From the NCBI GenBank assembly GCA_002189035.1, contig NEEC01000147.1:1-39936 (forward strand): a DNA stretch of 39,936 bases, given 5' to 3'. Shown one piece after another: positions 21,768 to 32,700 of the stretch. A model generated the notes under the pieces. It was not told the origin of the DNA. It worked only from the letters and a program-made list of their open reading frames with translations, and did no database searches. A program made the position numbers and the translations under genes. Position 1 is the first letter of the stretch. Every line of letters begins with the position of its first letter. The stretch is from Utricularia gibba (Eukaryota > Streptophyta > Magnoliopsida > Lamiales > Lentibulariaceae).

Positions 21768-21900
21768 AAACCGAACGACGTACATCATAATAAACATGCA
21801 TCATTTAATTTGCCCAGGACCTCACAACTAACTCTCGGAGAAGCGGTTCCTTGAAAAACCATGTAGGCAGCAAACATAATACATCACTTTGTACCCGTTC
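21768..21900 (+). other. Scrambled tract
   Basis: CAGGTGCA joins AACCGAACGACGTACATC, then AATAAACATGCATCATTTAATTTGCCC, GGACCTCACAACTAACTCTCGGAG, AAGCGGTTCC through GTAGGCAGC, AAACATAATACATCAC and TTTGTACCCGTTCC. The AAAT.CATCA elements of the first and second half-units appear blended here. Confidence 0.76.
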
Positions 21901-22018
21901 CAGGTGCACCCAAAGACCGCCTGCTCAAGTATAAAGTAAGTTGTTGAAAAAATCATGTGGGTGCACGTGACATCATAATTTAAACAAATGCATCATTTTT
22001 TAATCGATTTGCATCCAG
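21901..22018 (+). repeat. Partial type A monomer
   Basis: A regular stretch from CAGGTGCACCC to TTTGCATCCAG, with a T run of six. Confidence 0.85.
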
Positions 22019-22165
22019 TTGCCTTGAGCCATACAGAATCGGGGGGACCAAGTTCCCAGCGAGACTGGCCGCCACAAATTCCTTGAAAAACCATGTAGGC
22101 AACCCGAAAACCGAACGATAATAAATACATCACTTTACAACTAACATTTGCGTTCCAGTGCCCAA
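22019..22165 (+). other. Monomer with multiple deletions
   Basis: In normal order but shortened: TTGCCTTGAGCC, a six-G run in ATCGGGGGGACC, CCACAAATTCC (about 14 bp lost), GGCAACCCG, CACTTTACAACTAACATTTGCG (about 45 bp lost in all). Confidence 0.78.
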
Positions 22166-22568
22166 AGACCGCCTGCTCAAGTATAAAGTAAGTTGTTGAA
22201 AAAATCATGTGGGGTGCACGTGACATCATAATTTAAACAAATGCATCATTTTTTTTAATCGATTTGCATCCAGTTGACCTCATGAGCCATACAGAATGGG
22301 GTCAAGGACCAAGTTCCCAGCGAGACTGGCCGCCACAAAACGAGAAGCGTTCCTTGAAAAACCATGTAGGCAGCCCCGAAAACCGAACGATAATAAATAC
22401 ATCACTTTATTTGCCGGACTACAACTAACTCTCGGTGCAAGCCAAACTTACCTTTGTCCCGTTCCAGGTGCACCCAAAGACCGCCTGCTCAAGTATAAAG
22501 TAAGTTGTTGAAAAAATCATGTGGGGTGCACGTGACATCATAATTTAAACAAATGCATCATTTTTTTA
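22166..22568 (+). repeat. Type A monomers
   Basis: A little over one A copy, including CAGAATGGGGTC near 22,296, which resembles the C form but may be loss of TC. Confidence 0.85.
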
Positions 22569-22727
22569 ATCCATCCAGAATGAGCGAATAATAAAACATT
22601 CACTTTGCCGGACTACAACTAACTCTCGGTGCAAGCCAAACACACCTTCCCACGTTCCAGGCCCCAAAGACCGCCTGCTTATATAAGTAGGTGCAAGCCA
22701 AACTGAAAAAGACCGCCTGCTCAACAT
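22569..22727 (+). other. Scrambled tract
   Basis: AATCCATCCAGAATGAGCG, AATAATAAAACATTCAC, TTTGCCGG through GCAAGCCAAAC, ACACCTTCCCACGTTCCAGG, CTTATATAAGTAGG, a second GTGCAAGCCAAAC, TGAAAAAGACCGCC and CTCAACAT lead into CACGTGACATCAT. The GTGCAAGCC element is used twice within about 65 bp. Confidence 0.77.
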
Positions 22728-22900
22728 CACGTGACATCATAATTTAAACAAATGCATCATTTTTTTTAATCGATTTGCATCCAGTTGACCTCATGAGCCA
22801 TACAGAATCGGGTCAAGGACCAAGTTCCCAGCGAGACTGGCCGCCACAAAACGAGAAGCGGTTCCTTGAAAAACCATGTAGGCAGCCCCGAAAACCGAAC
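22728..22900 (+). repeat. Partial type A monomer
   Basis: Regular from CACGTGACATC to AACCGAAC. Confidence 0.86.
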
Positions 22901-22912
22901 GATGAGGTTTAC
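22901..22912 (+). other. Deletion junction (~70 bp lost)
   Basis: CCGAACGATGAGGTTTACC links directly to AGGTGCACCC, so the AATAAATACATC to TTGTCCCG interval is absent. Confidence 0.78.
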
Positions 22913-23692
22913 CAGGTGCACCCAAAGACCGCCTGCTCAAGTATAAAGTAAGTTGTTGAAAAAATCATGTGGGGTGCACGTGACATCATAATTTAAACAA
23001 ATGCATCATTTTTTTTAATCGATTTGCATCCAGTTGACCTCATGAGCCATACAGAATCGGGTCAAGGACCAAGTTCCCAGCGAGACTGGCCGCCACAAAA
23101 CGAGAAGCGTTCCTTGAAAAACCATGTAGGCAGCCCCCGAAAACCGAACGATAATAAATACATCACTTTATTTGCCGGACTACAACTAACTCTCGGTGCA
23201 AGCCAAACTTACCTTTGTCCCGTTCCAGGTGCACCCAAAGACCGCCTGCTCAAGTATAAAGTAAGTTGTTGAAAAAATCATGTGGGGTGCACGTGACATC
23301 ATAATTTAAACAAATGCATTCATTTAAGTCGGTGCATTTTATTTGACCACGTCATGAGCATCCATACAGAATCGGGGTCAAGGACCAAGTTCCCAGCGAG
23401 ACTGGCCGCCACAAAACGAGAAGCGGTTCCTTGAAAAACCATGTAGGCAGCCCCCGAAAACCGAACGATAATAAATACATCACTTTATTTGCCGGACTAC
23501 AACTAACTCTCGGTGCAAGCCAAACTTACCTTTGTCCCGTTCCAGGTGCACCCAAAGACCGCCTGCTCAAGTATAAAGTAAGTTGTTGAAAAAATCATGT
23601 GGGGTGCACGTGACATCATAATTTAAACAAATGCATCATTTTTTTTAATCGATTTGCATCCAGTTGACCTCATGAGCCATACAGAATCGGGG
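22913..23692 (+). repeat. Type A monomers with one altered patch
   Basis: About two and a half A copies. At 23,319-23,364 the usual T run and GATTTGCATCC landmark are replaced by CATTTAAGTCGGTGC, ATTTTATTTGACC and ACGTCATGAGCATCC, after which the A sequence resumes in phase. Confidence 0.83.
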
Positions 23693-23928
23693 TGCGAGGA
23701 CAGTTCCCCATGCAAGAACGATAAGGGTTGAAAACATGTGGGGTGCACGTGACATCATAATTTAAACAAATGCGATTTGCATCCAGTTGACCTCATGAGC
23801 CATACAGAATCCACCAAGTTCCCAGCGAGACTGTCCCGTTCATCAGCCGGAGGTGTAAGCCAAACCGAAGATCCCGTTCCATCACTTTATTTGCTCATAC
23901 AACTAACTATGGTTGAAAAAGAAAGTGT
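23693..23928 (+). other. Scrambled tract
   Basis: GGGGTGCGAGGACAGTTCC, CATGCAAGAACGATAAGGG and TTGAAAACATGTGG precede a normal GTGCACGTGACATC block. Then AAATGCGATTTGCATCC lacks the T run, and GAATCCACCAAG, GAGACTGTCCCG, TTCATCAGCCGGAGG, GTAAGCCAAACCGAAG and TTGCTCATACAACTAAC follow. About 235 bp contain pieces of both half-units. Confidence 0.78.
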
Positions 23929-24282
23929 CATGTGCACGTGACATCATAATTTAAACAAATGCATCATTTTTTTTAATCGATTTGCATCCAGTTGACCTCA
24001 TGAGCCATACAGAATCGGGTCAAGGACCAAGTTCCCAGCGAGACTGGCCGCCACAAAACGAGAAGCGGTTCCTTGAAAAACCATGTAGGCAGCCCCCGAA
24101 AACCGAACGATAATAAATACATCACTTTATTTGCCGGACTACAACTAACTTCGGTGCAAGCCAAACTTACCTTTGTCCCGTTCCAGGTGCACCCAAAGAC
24201 CGCCTGCTCAAGTATAAAGTAAGTTGTTGAAAAAATCATGTGGGGTGCACGTGACATCATAATTTAAACAAATGCATCATTT
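23929..24282 (+). repeat. Type A monomer
   Basis: One regular A copy and the start of the next, entered at CATGTGCACGTG (GGG missing) and with AACTTCGGTGC near 24,150. Confidence 0.86.
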
Positions 24283-24445
24283 TTTTCGATTTGCAATGAG
24301 CCATACATTGCGAGACTTTTCCTTGAAAAACCATGTAGGCGAAAACCGAACGTGCCGGAGGTTCAGCTACAACGTGACATGCGGCATCCAGTTGACCTCA
24401 TGAGCCATACAGAATCGGTTCCAGCGAGACTACAAAACGAGAAGC
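24283..24445 (+). other. Scrambled tract
   Basis: TTCGATTTGCAATGAGCC, CATACATTGCGAGACTTTTCC, GTAGGCGAAAACCG, AACGTGCCGGAGGTTCAGC, TACAACGTGACATGCGG and CATCCAGTTGACC. A normal end follows, with CGGTTCCAGCGAGACTACAAAACG. Confidence 0.77.
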
Positions 24446-25280
24446 GGTTCCTTGAAAAACCATGTAGGCAGCCCCCGAAAACCGAACGATAATAAATACA
24501 TCACTTTATTTGCCGGACTACAACTAACTCTCGGTGCAAGCCAAACATTACCTTTGTCCCGTTCCAGGTGCACCCAAAGACCGCCTGCTCAAGTATAAAG
24601 TAAGTTGTTGAAAAAATCATGTGGGGTGCACGTGACATCATAATTTAAACAAATGCATCATTTTTTTTAATCGATTTGCATCCAGTTGACCTCATGAGCC
24701 ATACAGAATCGGGTCAAGGACCAAGTTCCCAGCGAGACTGGCCGCCACAAAACGAGAAGCGGTTCCTTGAAAAACCATGTAGGCAGCCCCCGAAAACCGA
24801 ACGATAATAAATACATCACTTTATTTGCCGGACTACAACTAACTCTCGGTGCAAGCCAAACATTACCTTTGTCCCGTTCCAGGTGCACCCAAAGACCGCC
24901 TGCTCAAGTATAAAGTAAGTTGTTGAAAAAATCATGTGGGGTGCACGTGACATCATAATTTAAACAAATGCATCATTTTTTTTAATCGATTTGCATCCAG
25001 TTGACCTCATGAGCCATACAGAATCGGGGTCAAGGACCAAGTTCCCAGCGAGACTGGCCGCCACAAAACGAGAAGCGGTTCCTTGAAAAACCATGTAGGC
25101 AGCCCCGAAAACCGAACGATAATAAATACATCACTTTATTTGCCGGACTACAACTAACTCTCGGTGCAAGCCAAACTTACCTTTGTCCCGTTCCACACCA
25201 AAGACCGCCTGCTCAAGTATAAAGTAAGTTGTTGAAAAAATCATGTGGGGTGCACGTGACATCATAATTTAAACAAATGC
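24446..25280 (+). repeat. Type A monomers
   Basis: About two and a half regular A copies. At 25,195 CGTTCCA joins CACCAAAG (a loss of about six bases). Confidence 0.88.
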
Positions 25281-25380
25281 ATCAATCATCCCATTACAGA
25301 ATCACCAAGTTCCAGCGAGACTGGCCGCCACAAAACGAGAAGCGTTCCTTGAAAAACCATGTAGGCATGAGTAATGACTG
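25281..25380 (+). other. Deleted and rejoined monomer
   Basis: ATGCATCAATCATCCCATTACAG replaces the T run and landmark. Then CACCAAGTTCCAGCG through ATGTAGGC is regular, and ATGAGTAATGACTGC replaces the interval from GCCCCC to CGGTGC. Confidence 0.78.
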
Positions 25381-26105
25381 CAAGCCAAACATTACCTTTG
25401 TCCCGTTCCAGGTGCACCCAAAGACCGCCTGCTCAAGTATAAAGTAAGTTGTTGAAAAAATCATGTGGGGTGCACGTGACATCATAATTTAAACAAATGC
25501 ATCATTTTTTTTAATCGATTTGCATCCAGTTGACCTCATGAGCCATACAGAATCGGGGTCAAGGACCAAGTTCCCAGCGAGACTGGCCGCCACAAAACGA
25601 GAAGCGTTCCTTGAAAAACCATGTAGGCAGCCCCGAAAACCGAACGATAATAAATACATCACTTTATTTGCCGGACTACAACTAACTCTCGGTGCAAGCC
25701 AAACATTACCTTTGTCCCGTTCCAGGTGCACCCAAAGACCGCCTGCTCAAGTATAAAGTAAGTTGTTGAAAAAATCATGTGGGGTGCACGTGACATCATA
25801 ATTTAAACATCATTTTTTTTAATCGATTTGCATCCAGTTGACCTCATGAGCCATACAGAATCGGGGTCAAGGACCAAGTTCCCAGCGAGACTGGCCGCCA
25901 CAAAACGAGAAGCGGTGTAGGCAGCCCCCGAAAACCGAACGATAATAAATACATCACTTTATTTGCCGGACTACAACTAACTCTCGGTGCAAGCCAAACA
26001 TTACCTTTGTCCCGTTCCAGGTGCACCCAAAGACCGCCTGCTCAAGTATAAAGTAAGTTGTTGAAAAAATCATGTGGGGTGCACGTGACATCATAATTTA
26101 AACAA
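25381..26105 (+). repeat. Type A monomers with small deletions
   Basis: Just over two A copies. TTTAAACATCATT at 25,803 lacks AAATG, and AGCGGTGTAGGC at 25,912 lacks about 18 bp. Confidence 0.86.
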
Positions 26106-26330
26106 ATGGGGTCAAGGACCAAGGACCAAGTTCCCAGCGAGACTGGCCGCCACAAAACGAGAAGCGGTTCCTTGAAAAACCATGTAGGCAGCCCCCGAAA
26201 ACCGAACGATACATCACTTTATTTGCCGGACTACAACTAACTCTCGGTGCAAGCCAAACAGGTTGCTCAAGTATAAAGTAAGTTGTTGAAAATCCTGACA
26301 TCATGTCCCGTACAGAATCCAGGTGCATCA
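26106..26330 (+). other. Rearranged monomer
   Basis: AAATGGGGTCAAGG joins the first part of a monomer to its middle, with GGACCAAGGACCAAG as a 9-bp local duplication. Later ACGATACATCAC lacks AATAA, AAACAGGTTGCTCAAG lacks about 40 bp, and AATCCTGACATCATGTCCCG, TACAGAATCCAGGTGC close the tract. Confidence 0.78.
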
Positions 26331-26454
26331 TTTTTTTTAATCGATTTGCATCCAGTTGACCTCATGAGCCATACAGAATCGGGGTCAAGGACCAAGTTCC
26401 CAGCGAGACTGGCCGCCACAAAACGAGAAGCGGTTCCTTGAAAAACCATGTAGG
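26331..26454 (+). repeat. Partial type A monomer
   Basis: Regular from the T run to ACCATGTAGGCA. Confidence 0.86.
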
Positions 26455-26670
26455 CAAGTAAGTTGTTGAAAAAACCGCCTGCTCAAGTATAAAGTAAGTT
26501 GTTGAAAAAATCATGTGCACGTGACATCATAATTTAAACAAATGCATCATTTTTTTTAATCGATTTGCATCCAGTTGACCTCATGAGCCATACAGAATCG
26601 GGGGACCAAGTTCCCAGCGAGACTGGCCGCCACAAAACGAGAAGCGGTTCCTTAGCGAGACTGGCCGCCA
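26455..26670 (+). other. Chain of monomer fragments
   Basis: GTAGGCA joins AGTAAGTTGTTGAAAA, then ACCGCCTGCTC begins the same element again, giving AGTAAGTTGTTG twice within 45 bp. CATGTGCACGTG lacks GGG. After a regular stretch, GCGGTTCCTT joins AGCGAGACTGGCCGCC and then AAACATTACC, so the CAGCGAGACTGG element is repeated about 40 bp apart. Confidence 0.78.
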
Positions 26671-27043
26671 AACATTACCTTTGTCCCGTTCCAGGTGCAC
26701 CCAAAGACCGCCTGCTCAAGTATAAAGTAAGTTGTTGAAAAAATCATGTGGGGTGCACGTGACATCATAATTTAAACAAATGCATCATTTTTTTTAATCG
26801 ATTTGCATCCAGTTGACCTCATGGCCATACAGAATCGGGGTCAAGGACCAAGTTCCCAGCGAGACTGGCCGCCACCGAACGATAATAAATACATCACTTT
26901 ATTTGCCGGACTACAACTAACTCGGTGCAAGCCAAACATTACCTTTGTGTCCAGGTGCACCCAAAGACCGCCTGCTCAAGTATAAAGTAAGTTGTTGAAA
27001 AAATCATGTGGGGTGCACGTGACATCATAATTTAAACAAATGC
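26671..27043 (+). repeat. Type A monomers with deletions
   Basis: A regular run except that GCCGCCAC joins CGAACGATAATAAA at 26,875 (about 55 bp lost) and CTTTGTGTCCAGG at 26,946 lacks a few bases. Confidence 0.84.
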
Positions 27044-28208
27044 ATCCGCATCCAGTTTCATTATTAAGTTGTCAAGTTGTGGGGTGAGCGTACAGAATCG
27101 GGTCCAAGGACCAAGTTCCAGCGAGACTGGCCGCCACAAAACGAGAAGCGGTTCCTTGAAAAAACATGTAGGCAGCCAAACCCCGTCCAAAACCGAACGA
27201 CGTGACATAAATACATCACTTTATTTGCCGGACTTGACAACCATACATAACTCTCGGTGCAAGCAGCAAACAACGATAATAATACATCATTTATTTGTAC
27301 AACAACGTTCCAGGTGCACCCAAAGACCGCCTGCTCAAGTAAAGTAAAGTAAGTTTTTGAAAAATCATGTGGTGCACACGACATCATAATTTTAAAAATG
27401 CATCATTTTTTTTAAATCGATTGCATCCCAGTTGACCTCATGAGCCACAGAATCGGGGTCAAGGACCAAGTTCCCCAGACGAGACGGTTCCTTGAAAAAC
27501 CATGCAGCGCCAACAAAACATCACTTTATTTGAGAAGCGGTTCCAGGTGCACCCAAAGACCGCCTGCTCAAGTATAAAGTAAGTTGTTGAAAAAATCATG
27601 TGGGGTGCACGTGACATCATAATTTAAACAAATGGCAGCCCCCGAAGGACCACCCAGCGAGACGACAAAACGAGAAGCGGTTCCTTGAAAAACCATGTAG
27701 GCAGCCCCGAAAACCGAACGATAATAAATACATCACTTTATTTGCCGGACTACAACTAACTCTCGGTGCAAGCCAAACATTACCTTTCCCCGTTCCAGGT
27801 GCACGCCAAAGATCCGCCTGCTCAAGTATAAAGTAAGTCATGAAAAAATCATGTGACATCACGTGACATCAAATTTAAAGAAATGCATCATTTTTTTTTA
27901 ATCCATTGACATCCAGAGACCATCAGAAGCCATACAGAATCGGGTCAAGGACCAAGACTGGCAGCGAGACTGGCGAGCCAGCGAAACGAGAAGCGGTTCC
28001 TTGAAAAACCATGTAGGCACCCCCGAAAACCGAACGATACAACTAAATACATCACTTCATATAAAGCATGTGGGGTGCACGTGACATCATAATTTAAACA
28101 AATGCATCATTTTTTTTAATCCATTTGACCTCCCATACAGTCGGGGTCAAGGACAAGTTCCCAGCGAGACTGGCACCGAGAAGCAAAGTACCCCCGAAAA
28201 CCGAACGA
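27044..28208 (+). other. Longest scrambled tract (~1.17 kb)
   Basis: Almost every element of the monomer can be found, but with base changes, duplications of 4-10 bp and altered order. Examples are TTATTAAGTTGTCAAGTTG, CAGCCAAACCCCGTCC, GCAAGCAGCAAACAACG, AAGTAAAGTAAAGTAAG, CCCCAGACGAGACGG, CTGGCAGCGAGACTGG and GACATCACGTGACATC. Regular islands lie at about 27,541-27,633 and 27,668-27,786. This is the only part of the window where small substitutions and insertions are dense in A-type sequence. It may be a decayed zone or an unreliable consensus. Confidence 0.75.
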
Positions 28209-28479
28209 TGCTCAAGTATAAAGTAAGTTGTTGAAAAAATCATGTGGGGTGCACGTGACATCATAATTTAAACAAATGCATCATTTTTTTTAATCGATTT
28301 GCATCCAGTTGACCTCATGAGCCATACAGAATCGGGTCAAGGACCAAGTTCCCAGCGAGACTGGCCGCCACAAAACGAGAAGCGGTTCCTTGAAAAACCA
28401 TGTAGGCAGCCCCGAAAACCGAACGATAATAAATACATCACTTTATTTGCCGGACTACAACTAACTCTCGGTGCAAGCC
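28209..28479 (+). repeat. Type A monomer
   Basis: Regular A sequence resumes at GCTCAAGTATAAAG and runs to GTGCAAGCCA. Confidence 0.88.
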
Positions 28480-28558
28480 ACAAAACGAGAAGCGTGGGGT
28501 TCCTTGAAAAACCATGTAGGCAGCCCCAAGTTCCCAGCGAGACTGGCCGCCACAAAAC
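28480..28558 (+). other. Partial duplication of the monomer middle
   Basis: GCAAGCCA joins CAAAACGAGAAGCG, so the array steps back into the CCACAAAACG region. TGGGG interrupts GCG and TTCC, and after GTAGGCAGCCCC the sequence steps back again to AAGTTCCCAGCGAG. The segment from CCACAAAACGAG to GGCAGCCCC is present three times between 28,368 and 28,596. Confidence 0.85.
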
Positions 28559-29612
28559 GAAAGCGGTTCCTTGAAAAACCATGTAGGCAGCCCCCGAAAA
28601 CCGAACGATAATAAATACATCACTTTATTTGCCGGACTACAACTAACTCTCGGGCAAGCCAAACATTACCTTTGTCCCGTTCCAGGTGCACCCAAGACCG
28701 CCTGCTCAAGTATAAAGTAAGTTGTTGAAAAAATCATGTGGGGTGCACGTGACATCATAATTTAAACAAATGCATCATTTTTTTTAATCGATTTGCATCC
28801 AGTTGACCTCATGAGCCATACAGAATCGGGTCAAGGACCAAGTTCCCAAGACTGGCCGCCACAAAACGAGAAGCGGTTCCTTGAAAAACCATGTAGGCAG
28901 CCCCCGAAAACCGAACGATAATAAATACATCACTTTATTTGCCGGACTACAACTAACTCTCGGTGCAAGCCAAACATTACCTTTGTCCCGTTCCAGGTGC
29001 ACCCAAAGACCGCCTGCTCAAGTATAAAGTAAGTTGTTGAAAAAATCATGTGGGGTGCACGTGACATCATAATTTAAACAAATGCATCATTTTTTTTAAT
29101 CGATTTGCATCCAGTTGACCTCATGAGCCATACAGAATCGGGGTCAAGGACCAAGTTCCCAGCGAGACTGGCCGCCAAAAACGAGAAGCGGTTCCTTGAA
29201 AAACCATGTAGGCAGCCCCCGAAAACCGAACGATAATAAATACATCACTTTATTTGCCGGACTACAACTAACTCTCGGTGCAAAAACTTACCTTTGTCCG
29301 TTCCATGCACCCAAAGACCGCCTAAGTATAAAGTAAGTTGTTGAAAAAAATCATGTGGGGTGCACGTGACATCATAATTTAAACAAATGCATCATTTTTT
29401 TTAATCGATTTGCATCCAGTTGACCTCATGAGCCATACAGAATCGGGGTCAAGGACCAAGTTCCCAGCGAGACTGGCCGCCACAAAACGAGAAGCGGTTC
29501 CTTGAAAAACCATGTAGGCAGCCCCGAAAACCGAACGATAATAAATACATCACTTTATTTGCCGGACTACAACTAACTCTCGGTGCAAGCCAAACTTACC
29601 TTTGTCCGTTCC

Positions 29613-29781
29613 AGGTGCCCCAAAGACCGCCTGCTCAAGTATAAAGTAAGTTGTTGAAAAAATCATGTGGGGTGCACGTGACATCATAATTTAAACAGGT
29701 GCACCCAAAGACCGCCTGCTCAAGTATAAAGTAAGTTGTTGAAAAAATCATGTGGGGTGCACGTGACATCATAATTTAAAC
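29613..29781 (+). repeat. Direct partial duplication of ~84 bp
   Basis: The segment from AGGTGC(A)CCC to GACATCATAATTTAAACA at 29,613-29,696 is followed at once by a second copy from 29,697. The join TTTAAACAGGTGCACC links the start of one monomer back to the end of the previous one. The first copy has GTGCCCCAAAG and the second GTGCACCCAAAG, so they are not an exact doubling. Confidence 0.85.
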
Positions 29782-32700
29782 AAATGCATCATTTTTTTTA
29801 ATCGATTTGCATCCAGTTGACCTCATGAGCCATACAGAATCGGGGTCAAGGACCAAGTTCCCAGCGAGACTGGCCGCCACAAAACGAGAAGCGGTTCCTT
29901 GAAAAACCATGTAGGCAGCCCCGAAAACCGAACGATAATAAATACATCACTTTATTTGCCGACTACAACTAACTCTCGGTGCAAGCCAAACATTACCTTT
30001 GTCCCGTTCCAGGTGCACCCAAAGACCCTGCTCAAGTATAAAGTAAGTTGTTGAAAAAATCATGTGGGGTGCACGTGACATCATAATTTAAACAAATGCA
30101 TCATTTTTTTTAATCGATTTGCATCCAGTTGACCTCATGAGCCATACAGAATCGGGGTCAAGGACCAAGTTCCCAGCGAGACTGGCACAAAACGAGAAGC
30201 GGTTCCTTGAAAAACCATGAGGCAGCCCCGAAAACCGAACGATAATAAATACATCACTTTATTTGCCGGACTACAACTAACTCTCGGTGCAAGCCAAACA
30301 TTACCTTTGTCCCGTTCCAGGTGCACCCAAAGACCGCCTGCTCAAGTATAAAGTAAGTTGTTGAAAAAATCATGTGGGGTGCACGTGACATCATAATTTA
30401 AACAAATGCATCATTTTTAATCGATTTGCATCCAGTTGACCTCATGAGCCATACAGAATCGGGGTCAAGGACCAAGTTCCCAGCGAGACTGGCCGCCACA
30501 AAACGAGAAGCGTTCCTTGAAAAACCATGTAGGCAGCCCCGAAAACCGAACGATAATAAATACATCACTTTTTGCCGGACTACAACTACTGGGCAAGCCA
30601 AGCCTTTGTCCGGTTCCAGTGCACCCAAAGACCGCCTGCTCAAGTCATGTGGGGTGCACGTGACATCATAATTTAAACAAATGCATCATTTTTTTTAATC
30701 GATTTGCATCCAGTTGACCTCATGAGCCATACAGAATCGGGGTCAAGGACCAAGTTCCCAGCGAGACTGGCCGCCACAAAACGAGAAGCGGTTCCTTGAA
30801 AAACCATGTAGGCAGCCCCCGAAAACCGAACGATAATAAATACATCACTTTATTTGCCGGACTACAACTAACTCTCGGTGCAAGCCAAACATTACCTTTG
30901 TCCCGTTCCAGGTGCACCAAAGACCGCCTGCTCAAGTATAAAGTAAGTTGTTGAAAAAATCATGTGGGGTGCACGTGACATCATAATTTAAACAAATGCA
31001 TCATTTTTTTTAATCGATTTGCATCCAGTTGACCTCATGAGCCATACAGAATCGGGGTCAAGGACCAAGTTCCCAGCGAGACTGGCCGCCACAAAACGAG
31101 AAGCGTTCCTTGAAAAACCATGTAGGCAGCCCCCGAAAACCGAACGATAATAAATACATCACTTTATTTGCCGGACTACAACTAACTCTCGGTGCAAGCC
31201 AAACATTACCTTTGTCCCGTTCCAGGTGCACCCAAAGACCGCCTGCTCAAGTATAAAGTAAGTTGTTGAAAAAATCATGTGGGGTGCACGTGACATCATA
31301 ATTTAAACAAATGCATCATTTTTTTTAATCGATTTGCATCCAGTTGACCTCATGAGCCATACAGAATCGGGTCAAGGACCAAGTTCCCAGCGAGACTGGC
31401 CGCCACAAAACGAGAAGCGGTTCCTTGAAAAACCATGTAGGCAGCCCCCGAAAACCGAACGATAATAAATACATCACTTTATTTGCCGACTACAACTAAC
31501 TCTCGGTGCAAGCCAAACATTACCTTTGTCCCGTTCCAGGTGCACCCAAAGACCGCCTGCTCAAGTATAAAGTAAGTTGTTGAAAAAATCATGTGGGGTG
31601 CACGTGACATCATAATTTAAACAAATGCATCATTTTTTTTAATCGATTTGCATCCAGTTGACCTCATGAGCCATACAGAATCGGGGTCAAGGACCAAGTT
31701 CCCAGCGAGACTGGCCGCCACAAAACGAGAAGCGTTCCTTGAAAAACCATGTAGGCAGCCGAAAACGAACGATAATAAATACATCACTTTATTTGCCGGA
31801 CTACAACTACTGGGCAAGCCAAACATTTTTTCCCGTTCCAGTGCACCCAAAACCGCCTGCTCAAGTATAAAGTAAGTTGTTGAAAAAATCATGTGGGGTG
31901 CATGACATCATAATTTAAACAAATGCATCATTTTTTTTAATCGATTTGCATCCAGTTGACCTCATGAGCCATACAGAATCGGGGTCAAGGACCAAGTTCC
32001 CAGCGAGACTGGCCGCCACAAAACGAGAAGCGGTTCCTTGAAAAACCATGTAGGCAGCCCCGAAAACCGAACGATAATAAATACATCACTTTATTTGCCG
32101 GACTACAACTAACTCTCGGTGCAAGCCAAACTTACCTTTGTCCCGTTCCAGGTGCACCCAAAGACCGCCTGCTCAAGTATAAAGTAAGTTGTTGAAAAAA
32201 TCATGTGGGGTGCACGTGACATCATAATTTAAACAAATGCATCATTTTTTTTAATCGATTTGCATCCAGTTGACCTCATGAGCCATACAATCGGGTCAAG
32301 GACCAAGTTCCAGCGAGACTGGCCGCCAAAACGAGAAGCGGTTCCTTGAAAAACCATGTAGGCAGCCCCCGAAAACCGAACGATAATAAATACATCACTT
32401 TATTTGCCGACTACAACTAACTCTCGGTGCAAGCCAAACATTACTTTGTCCGTTCCAGTGCACCCAAAGACCGCCTGCTCAAGTATAAAGTAAGTTGTTG
32501 AAAAAATCATGTGGGGTGCACGTGACATCATAATTTAAACAAATGCATCATTTTTTTTAATCGATTTGCATCCAGTTGACCTCATGAGCCATACAGAATC
32601 GGGTCAAGGACCAAGTTCCCAGCGAGACTGGCCGCCAAAAACGAGAAGCGGTTCCTTGAAAAACCATGTAGGCAGCCCGAAAACCGAACGATAATAAATA

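Noticed and set aside
22028-22046. Six-G run as a G-quadruplex or switch-like element
   Set aside because: It is a single run in a damaged monomer, formed by loss of the TCAA between GGGG and GG. No neighbouring G runs could complete a quadruplex.
15634-28208. Transposon or viral insertion as the cause of the scrambled zone
   Set aside because: All pieces can be traced to the monomer. No terminal inverted repeats, target-site duplications, long terminal repeats or foreign coding sequence were seen.
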